Below are positions 1 through 5,670 of a DNA stretch of 8,063 nt, one piece after another (the stretch's first letter is position 1; the number at the start of each line of letters is the position of its first letter). The translations under genes and the position numbers were made by a program. The stretch comes from Thioalkalivibrio sp. (GTDB taxonomy: Bacteria > Pseudomonadota > Gammaproteobacteria > Ectothiorhodospirales > Ectothiorhodospiraceae): contig SKNJ01000072.1 of the NCBI GenBank assembly GCA_007120575.1, forward strand, positions 1 to 8,063, written 5' to 3'. The notes beneath the pieces were generated by a model. It saw only the letters and a list, made by a program, of their open reading frames with translations. It was not told the DNA's origin and did no database searches.

Positions 1-896
1 GCGTCGGCCAGGGCGGGGTCGGAATGGAGCACGGTCGCCGCATGCACTCCCTGGCTGGGGCGGCCGGTGCGCGGATCAATCACGTGGTGGATGCGCTGGC
101 CCTCCCATTCGTAGCCGCGCTCGTAGTCGCCGGAGGTGAACAGCGCCTCGTCCGGGCCGAGCTCGACTCCGCCGAGCATACCGCCACGCGGATCGCGGAT
201 CCCCACCCGCCAGGGGCGGCCGGCGGGGCGCCCCAGGGTCATCAGGTCGCCGCCGGCATTGAAGATGGCCGCCTCCACGCCGAGTTCGCCGAGCAGCTCG
301 AGGATGCGCGCCACCGCGAGGCCCTTGGCCAGCCCGCCAAAATCGAGCTGCAGGTCAGGGTGGGTGCCGCGCAGCCGCACGCCGTTGCGTTCGATGTCGC
401 GCATGCCGGGCGGGTTGTCCAGCAGGGAATCAAGGGTCTCCTGGGTGGGTGGCGGGCCGGCCGGTTCGTCCTGGTGGAAGCCCCAGGCCGCAATCAGCTT
501 GCCGAGCGCCGGGTTGAACAGGCCGCCGCTAAGCGCCTCCATCTCGCGCCCGCGCTCGATCAGTGGTAGCACCGACGGCGGCGCGCTGAATTCGCCCTGC
601 AGGGCCAGCAGCTGGTTGGTGCGCCCGAGAGAGCCCGGTTCCCAGGCATGCCACGAGCGATGCAGGACCTCCAGTTCATCCTGTAGGCGCGTCTCGAGGG
701 CGGCAAGGTCGTGCGCCCCGGCCGGGTACAGTGTGACCTCGACCAGGGTGCCAAAGGCAAAGAAGGTCAGTTGCTCGGTTTCCGGTGCCCGCTCGCAGCC
801 GGTCAGCAGCCATGCGGTCAGGAGGAGCAGCAGACCTGTCTGCCAGGACTTGCGGAAGGCGTGGGGACAGGCTCCTGGCCAGGATGTGTCATGCAT
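1..896 (-). CDS. apbE: FAD:protein FMN transferase lipoprotein (ApbE family), partial: C-terminus beyond left edge
   Basis: ApbE attaches FMN through a phosphoester bond to Thr/Ser residues of exported flavoproteins (such as Nqr/Rnf subunits), using FAD and Mg2+. Translating the minus strand from ATG 896-894 stays open to the edge, giving 298 codons; full members are about 340-350 residues, so roughly the last 50 are missing. The N-terminus has R15-K16, a hydrophobic stretch at about 21-31 and a lipobox LTGC ending at Cys34, predicting a periplasm-facing lipoprotein. Family motifs follow in order: FGT (48-50), the DFGGLAKG block at 185-192, FNAGGD, SGDYERGY and HHVIDPRTG at about 270-278. A GAGGG about 9 nt upstream supports the start. 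It lies downstream of gshB on the same strand after a 142-bp gap that holds a long inverted repeat, so it may be cotranscribed with gshB or separately controlled. The flavoprotein it modifies is not visible here. Confidence 0.93.
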   Translation of the reverse strand, partial: MHDTSWPGACPHAFRKSWQTGLLLLLTAWLLTGCERAPETEQLTFFAFGTLVEVTLYPAGAHDLAALETRLQDELEVLHRSWHAWEPGSLGRTNQLLALQGEFSAPPSVLPLIERGREMEALSGGLFNPALGKLIAAWGFHQDEPAGPPPTQETLDSLLDNPPGMRDIERNGVRLRGTHPDLQLDFGGLAKGLAVARILELLGELGVEAAIFNAGGDLMTLGRPAGRPWRVGIRDPRGGMLGGVELGPDEALFTSGDYERGYEWEGQRIHHVIDPRTGRPSQGVHAATVLHSDPALAD

Positions 897-922
897 TGCA
901 CGCGCCCTCGCTGGTCTCTTGT

Positions 923-993
923 CCGCACAGGGAATTTTCCTCGGTCGGCCGTATCGCCCAATACGGGACTTCTTCGGAAAATCCCCTGTGCGG
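923..993 (-). repeat. Nested inverted repeat / long stem-loop in the apbE leader
   Basis: The 18-nt arms at 923-940 and 976-993 are reverse complements at 17 of 18 positions. Inside them is a second perfect 6-bp hairpin: CCGTAT at 949-954 pairs with ATACGG at 961-966 across a 6-nt loop. Read as minus-strand RNA (the gshB/apbE direction), the one arm mismatch becomes a G-U wobble, so all 18 pairs can form; read as plus-strand RNA it is an A-C mismatch. The stem ends 26 nt before the apbE start codon, just ahead of its ribosome binding site. No U-run follows the stem, so it is not a standard intrinsic terminator. It could be a regulatory leader, an RNA-processing or stability structure at the 3' end of gshB mRNA, or a small palindromic mobile or repeat element. 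I see no clear target-site duplication. The rest of the 897-1038 gap shows nothing convincing. Confidence 0.85.
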
Positions 994-1038
994 CCCATAT
1001 TCTGCGCGATCATCACGCGAATCCATGAAACATCCGGG

Positions 1039-1986
1039 CTAGAGTGGTGCGTGGAGCAGGTGGTCGATGAATTGTCCGGCGAGGTCCGCGCCCAGCGCCT
1101 GGTCCAGTTCGCGTACGCCGGTCGGGCTGGTGACGTTGATCTCCGTCAGGTAATCGCCGATTACGTCGATCCCGACGAAGTCGAGGCCCCGGGCGCGCAG
1201 CTCCGGGGCGATCTGGTCGCAGATCCAGCGGTCGCGGTCGTTCAGCGGGACCGCCTCGCCACGTCCCCCGGCGGCGAGGTTGGCCCGGGTCTCGCCGGCG
1301 GCCGGGATGCGTGCCAGGGCGTGACCGAATGGCGTGCCTCCGATCAGGATGATGCGCTTGTCGCCGGCAGTGTATTCCGGCAGGAAGCGCTGCGCGACGA
1401 TGGTGCGCCGGTCGAACTCGGTCATCACCTCCAGGATCACCGAGGTATTCGGATCGTCATGGCGGATGCGAAACACCGATGCCCCGCCCATGCTGTCCAG
1501 CGGCTTCACGACGATCTCGCCCTGGGCCTCGAGGAAGGCGCGGATGCGCGCACGATCGCGTGTGATCAGGGTGGGCGGGCAGCACTGCGGGAATCGGGTG
1601 GTGAAGGCCTTTTCGTTGACATCGCGCAGCGCGTGCGGGCGATTCACTACCCGCACCCCGGCGGCTTCGGCCAGTTCCAGGGCGTAGGTGCTGTAGACGA
1701 ATTCGAGATCGAAGGGCGGGTCCTTGCGCATCAGCAGCAGATCGAAGCGCGTGGCCGGGCCGGTCCCGGGCTCGCCCAGGGCAAAGAAGTCGTCGTGCTG
1801 GTCACGGACCGTGACCGGGCGCGAACGGGCCCGGGCCTCGCCCTCCTCGATCCACAGGTCGCCCGGCTCCAGATAATGCAGGCGGTGCCCGCGCGCCTGG
1901 GCCGCGAGCATCATCGCGAAGGTCGTGTCCTTCCAGGGTTTGATCCCGGCGATCGGGTCCATCAGGATGGCAATGTCGTGTGGCAC
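1039..1986 (-). CDS. gshB: Glutathione synthetase (ATP-grasp)
   Basis: GshB catalyses the second step of glutathione synthesis in the cytoplasm: gamma-glutamylcysteine + glycine + ATP gives glutathione + ADP + phosphate. I chose GTG at 1986-1984, giving 315 residues, the usual length (about 315-320). The longer frame from an ATG at 2043 would add 19 unconserved residues, whereas MPHDIAILMDPI matches the family N-terminus, and an AGGAG sits 5 nt upstream of the GTG. Visible motifs are MRKDPPFD at 86-93 (N-terminal substrate domain), KPLDSMGG at 161-168 and GDKRIILI at 208-215 (ATP-grasp nucleotide binding), TRANLAAGG at 233-241 (substrate/ATP loop) and TEINVTSPTG at 281-290 (metal ligands Glu and Asn, C-terminal). 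All core motifs are intact. It is divergent from pilG, as in Pseudomonas, with apbE downstream on the same strand. Confidence 0.97.
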   Translation of the reverse strand: MPHDIAILMDPIAGIKPWKDTTFAMMLAAQARGHRLHYLEPGDLWIEEGEARARSRPVTVRDQHDDFFALGEPGTGPATRFDLLLMRKDPPFDLEFVYSTYALELAEAAGVRVVNRPHALRDVNEKAFTTRFPQCCPPTLITRDRARIRAFLEAQGEIVVKPLDSMGGASVFRIRHDDPNTSVILEVMTEFDRRTIVAQRFLPEYTAGDKRIILIGGTPFGHALARIPAAGETRANLAAGGRGEAVPLNDRDRWICDQIAPELRARGLDFVGIDVIGDYLTEINVTSPTGVRELDQALGADLAGQFIDHLLHAPL

Positions 1987-1991
1987 CAATG

Positions 1992-1996
1992 CTCCT
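1992..1996 (-). promoter_or_regulatory. gshB ribosome binding site
   Basis: AGGAG on the minus strand lies 5 nt before GTG 1986. This decides the start: the upstream in-frame ATG at 2043 lacks comparable support and would lengthen the protein beyond the family norm. Confidence 0.75.
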
Positions 1997-2101
1997 GGCG
2001 AGAGGGGATGTGCACGGGAGTATGCCATGCGTGGCAATATCACTGACTACTGTTTGTCAGCGGCGGTTCGATTCGATAGATTCGGAAGGGCTGACTGCAT
2101 C

Positions 2102-2108
2102 AGGGGGA
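2102..2108 (+). promoter_or_regulatory. pilG ribosome binding site, part of a 15-nt leader repeat
   Basis: AGGGGGA lies 4-5 nt before a GTG start. It is the 3' part of a 15-nt sequence, GACTGCATCAGGGGG (2093-2107), that recurs with one mismatch before pilJ (3533-3547). It supports the GTG at 2113 as the pilG start rather than a later ATG inside the receiver domain. Confidence 0.7.
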
Positions 2109-2112
2109 AAAG

Positions 2113-2529
2113 GTGTCTAACGCGCTTGCTGAAGCGGACTCGGCCACCGAGTTTCAGGGATTGAAGGTCATGGTGATCGATGACAGCAAGACCATTCGGC
2201 GCACCGCCGAGTCCTTGCTGCAGAAGCACGGGGCCGAAGTGATCACCGCCGTGGACGGTTTCGAGGCGCTGTCCAAGGTGGTGGAGTCATGCCCGGACAT
2301 CATCTTCATCGATGTCATGATGCCGCGCCTGGACGGCTATCAGACCTGTGCCCTGATCAAGAACAACAAGCAGTTCCGGGCCACGCCCATCATCATGTTG
2401 TCGAGCAAGGACAGCGTCTTTGACAAGGCCAAGGGGCGCGTGGTCGGCTCGGAGGATTATCTCACCAAGCCCTTCACCCGCGACGACCTGCTGGGCGCGA
2501 TGCGCGAATACGCGCGGACCCCGGGCTAG
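2113..2529 (+). CDS. pilG: Type IV pilus response regulator PilG (CheY-like, single receiver domain)
   Basis: PilG is a stand-alone receiver protein of the Pil-Chp system. It is phosphorylated by ChpA and in Pseudomonas promotes pilus extension and cAMP signalling. This protein has 138 residues (Pseudomonas PilG is about 135) and starts at GTG. After a short N-terminal tail, the receiver domain starts at GLKVMVIDDSKTIRRTAE (from about residue 16). The acidic pocket is D23-D24, the phosphoacceptor is D67 in IDVMMPRLDG, the switch Ser is S97 and the conserved Lys is K119 in LTKPF. YQTCALIKNN after the phospho-Asp is characteristic of PilG rather than PilH. There is no output domain, so it acts by protein contact. 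It is the first gene of the operon; pilH follows after a 47-bp gap. All catalytic residues are intact. Confidence 0.95.
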   Translation: MSNALAEADSATEFQGLKVMVIDDSKTIRRTAESLLQKHGAEVITAVDGFEALSKVVESCPDIIFIDVMMPRLDGYQTCALIKNNKQFRATPIIMLSSKDSVFDKAKGRVVGSEDYLTKPFTRDDLLGAMREYARTPG

Positions 2530-2560
2530 CGGCGCCCCGGCAGACGCACCTAACCGAAAC

Positions 2561-2567
2561 AAGGAAG
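2561..2567 (+). promoter_or_regulatory. pilH ribosome binding site
   Basis: AAGGAAG ends 9 nt before ATG 2577, within the 47-bp pilG-pilH gap. No terminator with a T-run is seen in that gap, consistent with read-through from pilG. Confidence 0.6.
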
Positions 2568-2576
2568 ACGAATACC

Positions 2577-2939
2577 ATGGCCCGTATCCTGATTGTTGAC
2601 GACTCGCCCACCGAGATCCACGTGCTGCGCACCATGCTCGAGAAGAACGGGCATTCGGTGACCACCGCCGAAAGTGGCGAGGAAGGCGTCGCCGCTGCCA
2701 GGGCGCAGGTCCCGGATCTGGTGCTGATGGACGTGGTGATGCCGGGCCTGAATGGTTTTCAGGCGACCCGCGAGCTGTCCAAGTCGGACGAGACCGCGCA
2801 TGTGCCGGTGGTGGTGGTCAGCACCAAGGACCAGGCCACCGACCGGGTCTGGGCCATGCGCCAGGGTGCGCGTGACTACATCACCAAGCCGGTGGAGGAA
2901 AAATCCCTGCTGGAAACCATCGGTAAATACCTGCCGTAA
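2577..2939 (+). CDS. pilH: Type IV pilus response regulator PilH (CheY-like, single receiver domain)
   Basis: PilH is the second stand-alone receiver of the pathway. In Pseudomonas it opposes PilG, either favouring pilus retraction or acting as a phosphate sink. The 120-residue protein is essentially one receiver domain. MARILIVDDSPTE at the N-terminus supplies the acidic pair D8-D9, the phosphoacceptor is D52 in LMDVVMPGLNG, the switch Ser is S82 in VVVSTKDQ and the conserved Lys is K104 in YITKP. FQATRELSK and VWAMRQGARDY match PilH and separate it from PilG. Its TAA stop shares a base with the pilI ATG, so the two are probably translationally coupled. No residues are missing, and length and start agree with the family. 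Confidence 0.95.
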   Translation: MARILIVDDSPTEIHVLRTMLEKNGHSVTTAESGEEGVAAARAQVPDLVLMDVVMPGLNGFQATRELSKSDETAHVPVVVVSTKDQATDRVWAMRQGARDYITKPVEEKSLLETIGKYLP

Positions 2940-3517
2940 TGAACGTCGACCTGGCCTCGCCGTATGCCCTGCTCGCGAGCTTCGATCGCGAGGGTCGGCG
3001 CGTCAATCGCGAATTGCGGCGGGATATCGGGACCGGGTGGCGCGGGGTCCTCCTGCGTGTGGCGGACTTTCGGTTCCTGGTGGATATGGATTCGCTGTCC
3101 GAGGTGACCGACCCCCTGCATCTGACGCACGTGCCACTGGCGGACCCTTCGGTGCTGGGGGTCGGCAACCTGCGCGGCCTGGTCCTGCCGGTTTTCGATA
3201 TGGGACAACTGCTGCTGGAAGCGCCGCTGCCCCCGGATGCCGCCGGGCAGCGCGTGGTGGTGGCGCCGCAGGGTCAGGGGATGGCCGGGCTGCTGGTCAG
3301 CCAGGTCGAAGGGATGCGGCGCTGCATCCCGTCCCAGCGTCGTCTCGAGGTCTCCGTGCCGGAGGCCGCGCGACCCTACATTTCTGGCGGATTCGATCTG
3401 GGCCACCGGCTGCATCCGGTGCTGGATCTGGATCTGCTTCTGAACGACACCAATCGCTTCTCGGGCATGGGCATGTCCGGAATGCCGCATACGGAACAGT
3501 CAGCCGCCGCCGTCTAG
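2939..3517 (+). CDS. pilI: CheW-like adaptor protein PilI
   Basis: PilI links the receptor PilJ to the kinase ChpA in cytoplasmic chemosensory arrays. The 192-residue product is one CheW-like domain, roughly residues 30-172. It shows the typical beta-strand pattern: WRGVLLRVADFRFLVDMD near the start, GVGNLRGLVLPVFDMGQLL in the middle (the conserved NLRG..LPV.D core of CheW proteins) and a VVVAP...AGLLVSQVEG strand pair later. The ATG overlaps the pilH stop (TAATG) and no strong ribosome binding site precedes it, so coupling by termination-reinitiation is likely. A short Met/Gly/Ala-rich tail follows the domain. The stop codon sits inside a perfect hairpin (3509-3530). Sequence is less conserved than PilG/PilH, as usual for this family, but gene order makes the assignment firm. 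Confidence 0.92.
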   Translation: MNVDLASPYALLASFDREGRRVNRELRRDIGTGWRGVLLRVADFRFLVDMDSLSEVTDPLHLTHVPLADPSVLGVGNLRGLVLPVFDMGQLLLEAPLPPDAAGQRVVVAPQGQGMAGLLVSQVEGMRRCIPSQRRLEVSVPEAARPYISGGFDLGHRLHPVLDLDLLLNDTNRFSGMGMSGMPHTEQSAAAV

Positions 3518-3530
3518 GGACATAGACGGC
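3509..3530 (+). repeat. Perfect hairpin over the pilI stop codon, pilI-pilJ junction
   Basis: GCCGTCTA (3509-3516) and TAGACGGC (3523-3530) are exact reverse complements around a 6-nt GGGACA loop. The pilI TAG begins in the left arm. No T-run follows, so this does not look like a full intrinsic terminator. It lies 11 nt ahead of the pilJ ribosome binding site. It may stabilise the pilGHI mRNA 3' end or set the ratio of pilGHI to pilJ-chpA expression; that role is inferred. Confidence 0.7.
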
Positions 3531-3541
3531 CGGACTGCAAC

Positions 3542-3547
3542 AGGGGG
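3542..3547 (+). promoter_or_regulatory. pilJ ribosome binding site, part of a 15-nt leader repeat
   Basis: AGGGGG lies 8 nt before ATG 3556. It ends the sequence GACTGCAACAGGGGG (3533-3547), a 14-of-15 match to the pilG leader at 2093-2107. Confidence 0.7.
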
Positions 3548-3555
3548 TACGCCTT

Positions 3556-5655
3556 ATGGGATCGAGTCGTCGCTTGCGTAATCTGGTGCTGGGAGGGCTG
3601 TTGGTGCTGGCCCTGATCGCGACAGGCGGTGCCTTCACCTTCCACGAATTCGAACAGGGCCAGTATCGCGATCGCGTTGCGCTGGCGAATGACCTGCGGT
3701 TGTTGTCGCAGCGCCTCGCGACCGGGGCCCTGGAGGCCTCCGCCGGTTCCGAACAGGCGTTTGCCGACATCGCCGAACTGCGTGACCAGTTCGATGCGCA
3801 TCTCGGGCGCATCCGCGAGGGAGGCGAGGGCCTGCAGCCGATTCCGGAGGCACTGGACGAGGACCTGGGGCAGGTGGAGCGCGCCTGGTCCGCGTATCGC
3901 GATGACATCAACACGGTCATCCTCGGGCGCACCGATATCGAGCAGATCACCGAGTTCTCCGATGCGGTGTCGGCGTTTTCCCCGGAGCTGGCCCGGTTGT
4001 CGGACGATGTGGTACGGCGCATGGCGCAGATTGGCCAGTCGCCGCAACAGATCTATGTCGCCTCGCGCCAGACCATGCTGATCCAGCGCATCGCCAACAG
4101 CCTGAGTCAGGTGTTGCAGGGCGGTACCGCGGCGGCCGCGGCGATCGAGCGTTTCGAACGGGATGCGACCCTGTTCGGGCGTGTACTGGACGGCCTGATC
4201 GAGGGCTTCGCGCCGCTGGGTGTGGAGCCGGTCGACGACGCCCCCACCCAGGCGATGCTGAACGAGATTGCGACCTTGTTCATCGCCTTCAGCGAGGCGG
4301 TGGAAGGGGTGCTGGACACCTCCAGTCGCGTGTTCGAGGTCAACGCCGCGGCCTCCAGCGTTGAACGTCAGAGCAGCGATATGCTGGCGGTCACCGGCGA
4401 GCTCGAGACCGCCATCACCCGCGAGGCCGAGGCGGCCGGAATCATTGCCGTCATCGGGTTTGTGTTCGGGGGCGTGGCCCTGGTCCTGCTGATCCTGATG
4501 GGCCTGTTCCTGTACCGCGATACCAAGCGCGAACTCGCCGAGACCGAGGCGCAGAACGAGCGCAACCAGCAGGCGATCCTGCGTCTGCTCGACGAAATGA
4601 TGAACCTTGCGGATGGTGACCTCACGGTCAACGCGACGGTGACCGAGGACTTCACAGGGGCGATCGCCGACTCGATGAACTACGCGATCGAGAACCTGCG
4701 CACCCTGGTCGCCACCATCAACTCGGTGTCGGCCGATGTGTCCGAGTCTTCTGCCAACACCCGGGCTCAGGTGCTGGGGCTGGCCGAGAAGTCCGAGGAA
4801 CAGGCCCGCGAGATCCAGCAGGCGAACGACGCGATCGACGAGGTGACTCGGTCGGTCGACAAGGTGGCCCAGGACGCGGAGGAATCCGCATCGGTCGCAC
4901 GTAACTCGGTAGAGATCGCTTCCCGCGGGGCGGCCACCGTGCGGCGCTCCATCGAGGGGATGGACGATATCCGCGAACAGATCCAGGAGACTGCGAAACG
5001 CATCAAGCGCCTCGGCGAATCCTCCCAGGAGATCGGCGACATCATCGGGTTGATCAACGACATCGCCGAGCAGACCAACGTGCTCGCGTTGAACGCGGCG
5101 ATCCAGGCATCTGCAGCGGGCGAGGCGGGCCGCGGCTTTGCGGTGGTGGCGGACGAAGTCCAGCGCCTCGCCGAGCGCTCGTCCGGCGCGACCCGCCAGG
5201 TGGAGGGCCTGGTCAAGGCAATCCAGGCCGATACCAGCGAGGCGGTGAACTCCATGGAGCAAAGTACCGCCAACGTAGTGGCCGGGGCCGAGCTGGCCCA
5301 GGCCGCGGGCGAGGCCCTGTCCGAAATCGAACAGGTCTCGGCGGATCTGGCCGACCTGATCGACGGTATCTCGTCGTCCGCGCGCAAGCAGTCGGAAATG
5401 GCAGAGAACGTGACCTCGATCATGGCCCAGATTCGCGAAATCACCTCCGAAACGACCCAGGGGACGCAATCCACGGCGGCGGCGATCGGCGATCTGGCAC
5501 AGCTGTCCCAGCAACTGCAATCGTCGGTGGCGGACTTCAAGATCCCCGAAGCTGCGCAGGTCCAGGCCCCGGCGCCCACTCTGGCCGGGCCCGGGGGCGA
5601 CGCGGAGGAACCCGATGGCTCCGCGGACGCAACGCCCGACGCGCAGCGGGTCTGA
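3556..5655 (+). CDS. pilJ: Type IV pilus methyl-accepting chemoreceptor PilJ
   Basis: PilJ is the inner-membrane receptor of the Pil-Chp array. In Pseudomonas it senses surface contact through pilin and controls ChpA via PilI. The 699-residue product (Pseudomonas about 682) has TM1 at about 9-28, a helical periplasmic region at about 29-294, TM2 at about 295-320, a HAMP-like segment at about 322-390 and a cytoplasmic coiled-coil signalling domain at about 391-662. The kinase-contact hairpin tip is unmistakable: [19 protein letters not shown] starts at residue 505, followed by [19 protein letters not shown]. The periplasmic part looks like two related PilJ-type modules, with LLSQRLATG near residue 49 and MLIQRIANS near 174. 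A Pro/Ala/Asp-rich tail of about 35 residues ends the protein without an NWETF-type CheR-binding pentapeptide. A good ribosome binding site supports the ATG. chpA starts 15 bp downstream. Confidence 0.96.
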   Translation: MGSSRRLRNLVLGGLLVLALIATGGAFTFHEFEQGQYRDRVALANDLRLLSQRLATGALEASAGSEQAFADIAELRDQFDAHLGRIREGGEGLQPIPEALDEDLGQVERAWSAYRDDINTVILGRTDIEQITEFSDAVSAFSPELARLSDDVVRRMAQIGQSPQQIYVASRQTMLIQRIANSLSQVLQGGTAAAAAIERFERDATLFGRVLDGLIEGFAPLGVEPVDDAPTQAMLNEIATLFIAFSEAVEGVLDTSSRVFEVNAAASSVERQSSDMLAVTGELETAITREAEAAGIIAVIGFVFGGVALVLLILMGLFLYRDTKRELAETEAQNERNQQAILRLLDEMMNLADGDLTVNATVTEDFTGAIADSMNYAIENLRTLVATINSVSADVSESSANTRAQVLGLAEKSEEQAREIQQANDAIDEVTRSVDKVAQDAEESASVARNSVEIASRGAATVRRSIEGMDDIREQIQETAKRIKRLGESSQEIGDIIGLINDIAEQTNVLALNAAIQASAAGEAGRGFAVVADEVQRLAERSSGATRQVEGLVKAIQADTSEAVNSMEQSTANVVAGAELAQAAGEALSEIEQVSADLADLIDGISSSARKQSEMAENVTSIMAQIREITSETTQGTQSTAAAIGDLAQLSQQLQSSVADFKIPEAAQVQAPAPTLAGPGGDAEEPDGSADATPDAQRV

Positions 5656-5670
5656 CGACGGGCGCGGCTG

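Larger units (their letters stand above)
1987..2112. promoter_or_regulatory. Divergent gshB / pilG intergenic promoter region
   Basis: This 126-bp non-coding stretch must drive gshB leftward and the pil operon rightward. For pilG, a weak sigma70-like pair is TTGTCA at 2054-2059 and GATAGA at 2075-2080, with a 15-bp spacer; this is shorter than ideal, so the call is tentative. For gshB, CATACT on the minus strand (2018-2023) could be a -10 box, but I see no good -35 at the right distance. Two small inverted repeats are present: TGCCA tgcg TGGCA at 2023-2036, overlapping the possible gshB -10 box, and CTGAC/GTCAG at 2043-2047 and 2056-2060, next to the possible pilG -35 box. Either could be an operator, but no known factor consensus is recognised. 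Confidence 0.45.

Noticed and set aside
24..569. 181-codon plus-strand open frame
   Set aside because: It is the antisense shadow of apbE, whose lipobox, DFGGLAKG and HHVIDPRTG motifs are on the minus strand.
1987..2043. Longer gshB form starting at ATG 2043
   Set aside because: The extra 19 residues do not match the family N-terminus, while the GTG at 1986 has an AGGAG 5 nt upstream and gives the usual 315 residues.
136..2046. 636-codon plus-strand open frame covering apbE and gshB
   Set aside because: It runs opposite two well-supported genes and through the inverted repeat between them. The translated product is low-complexity Arg/Ser/Pro-rich, then Gly/Ala/Asp-rich, with no family features.
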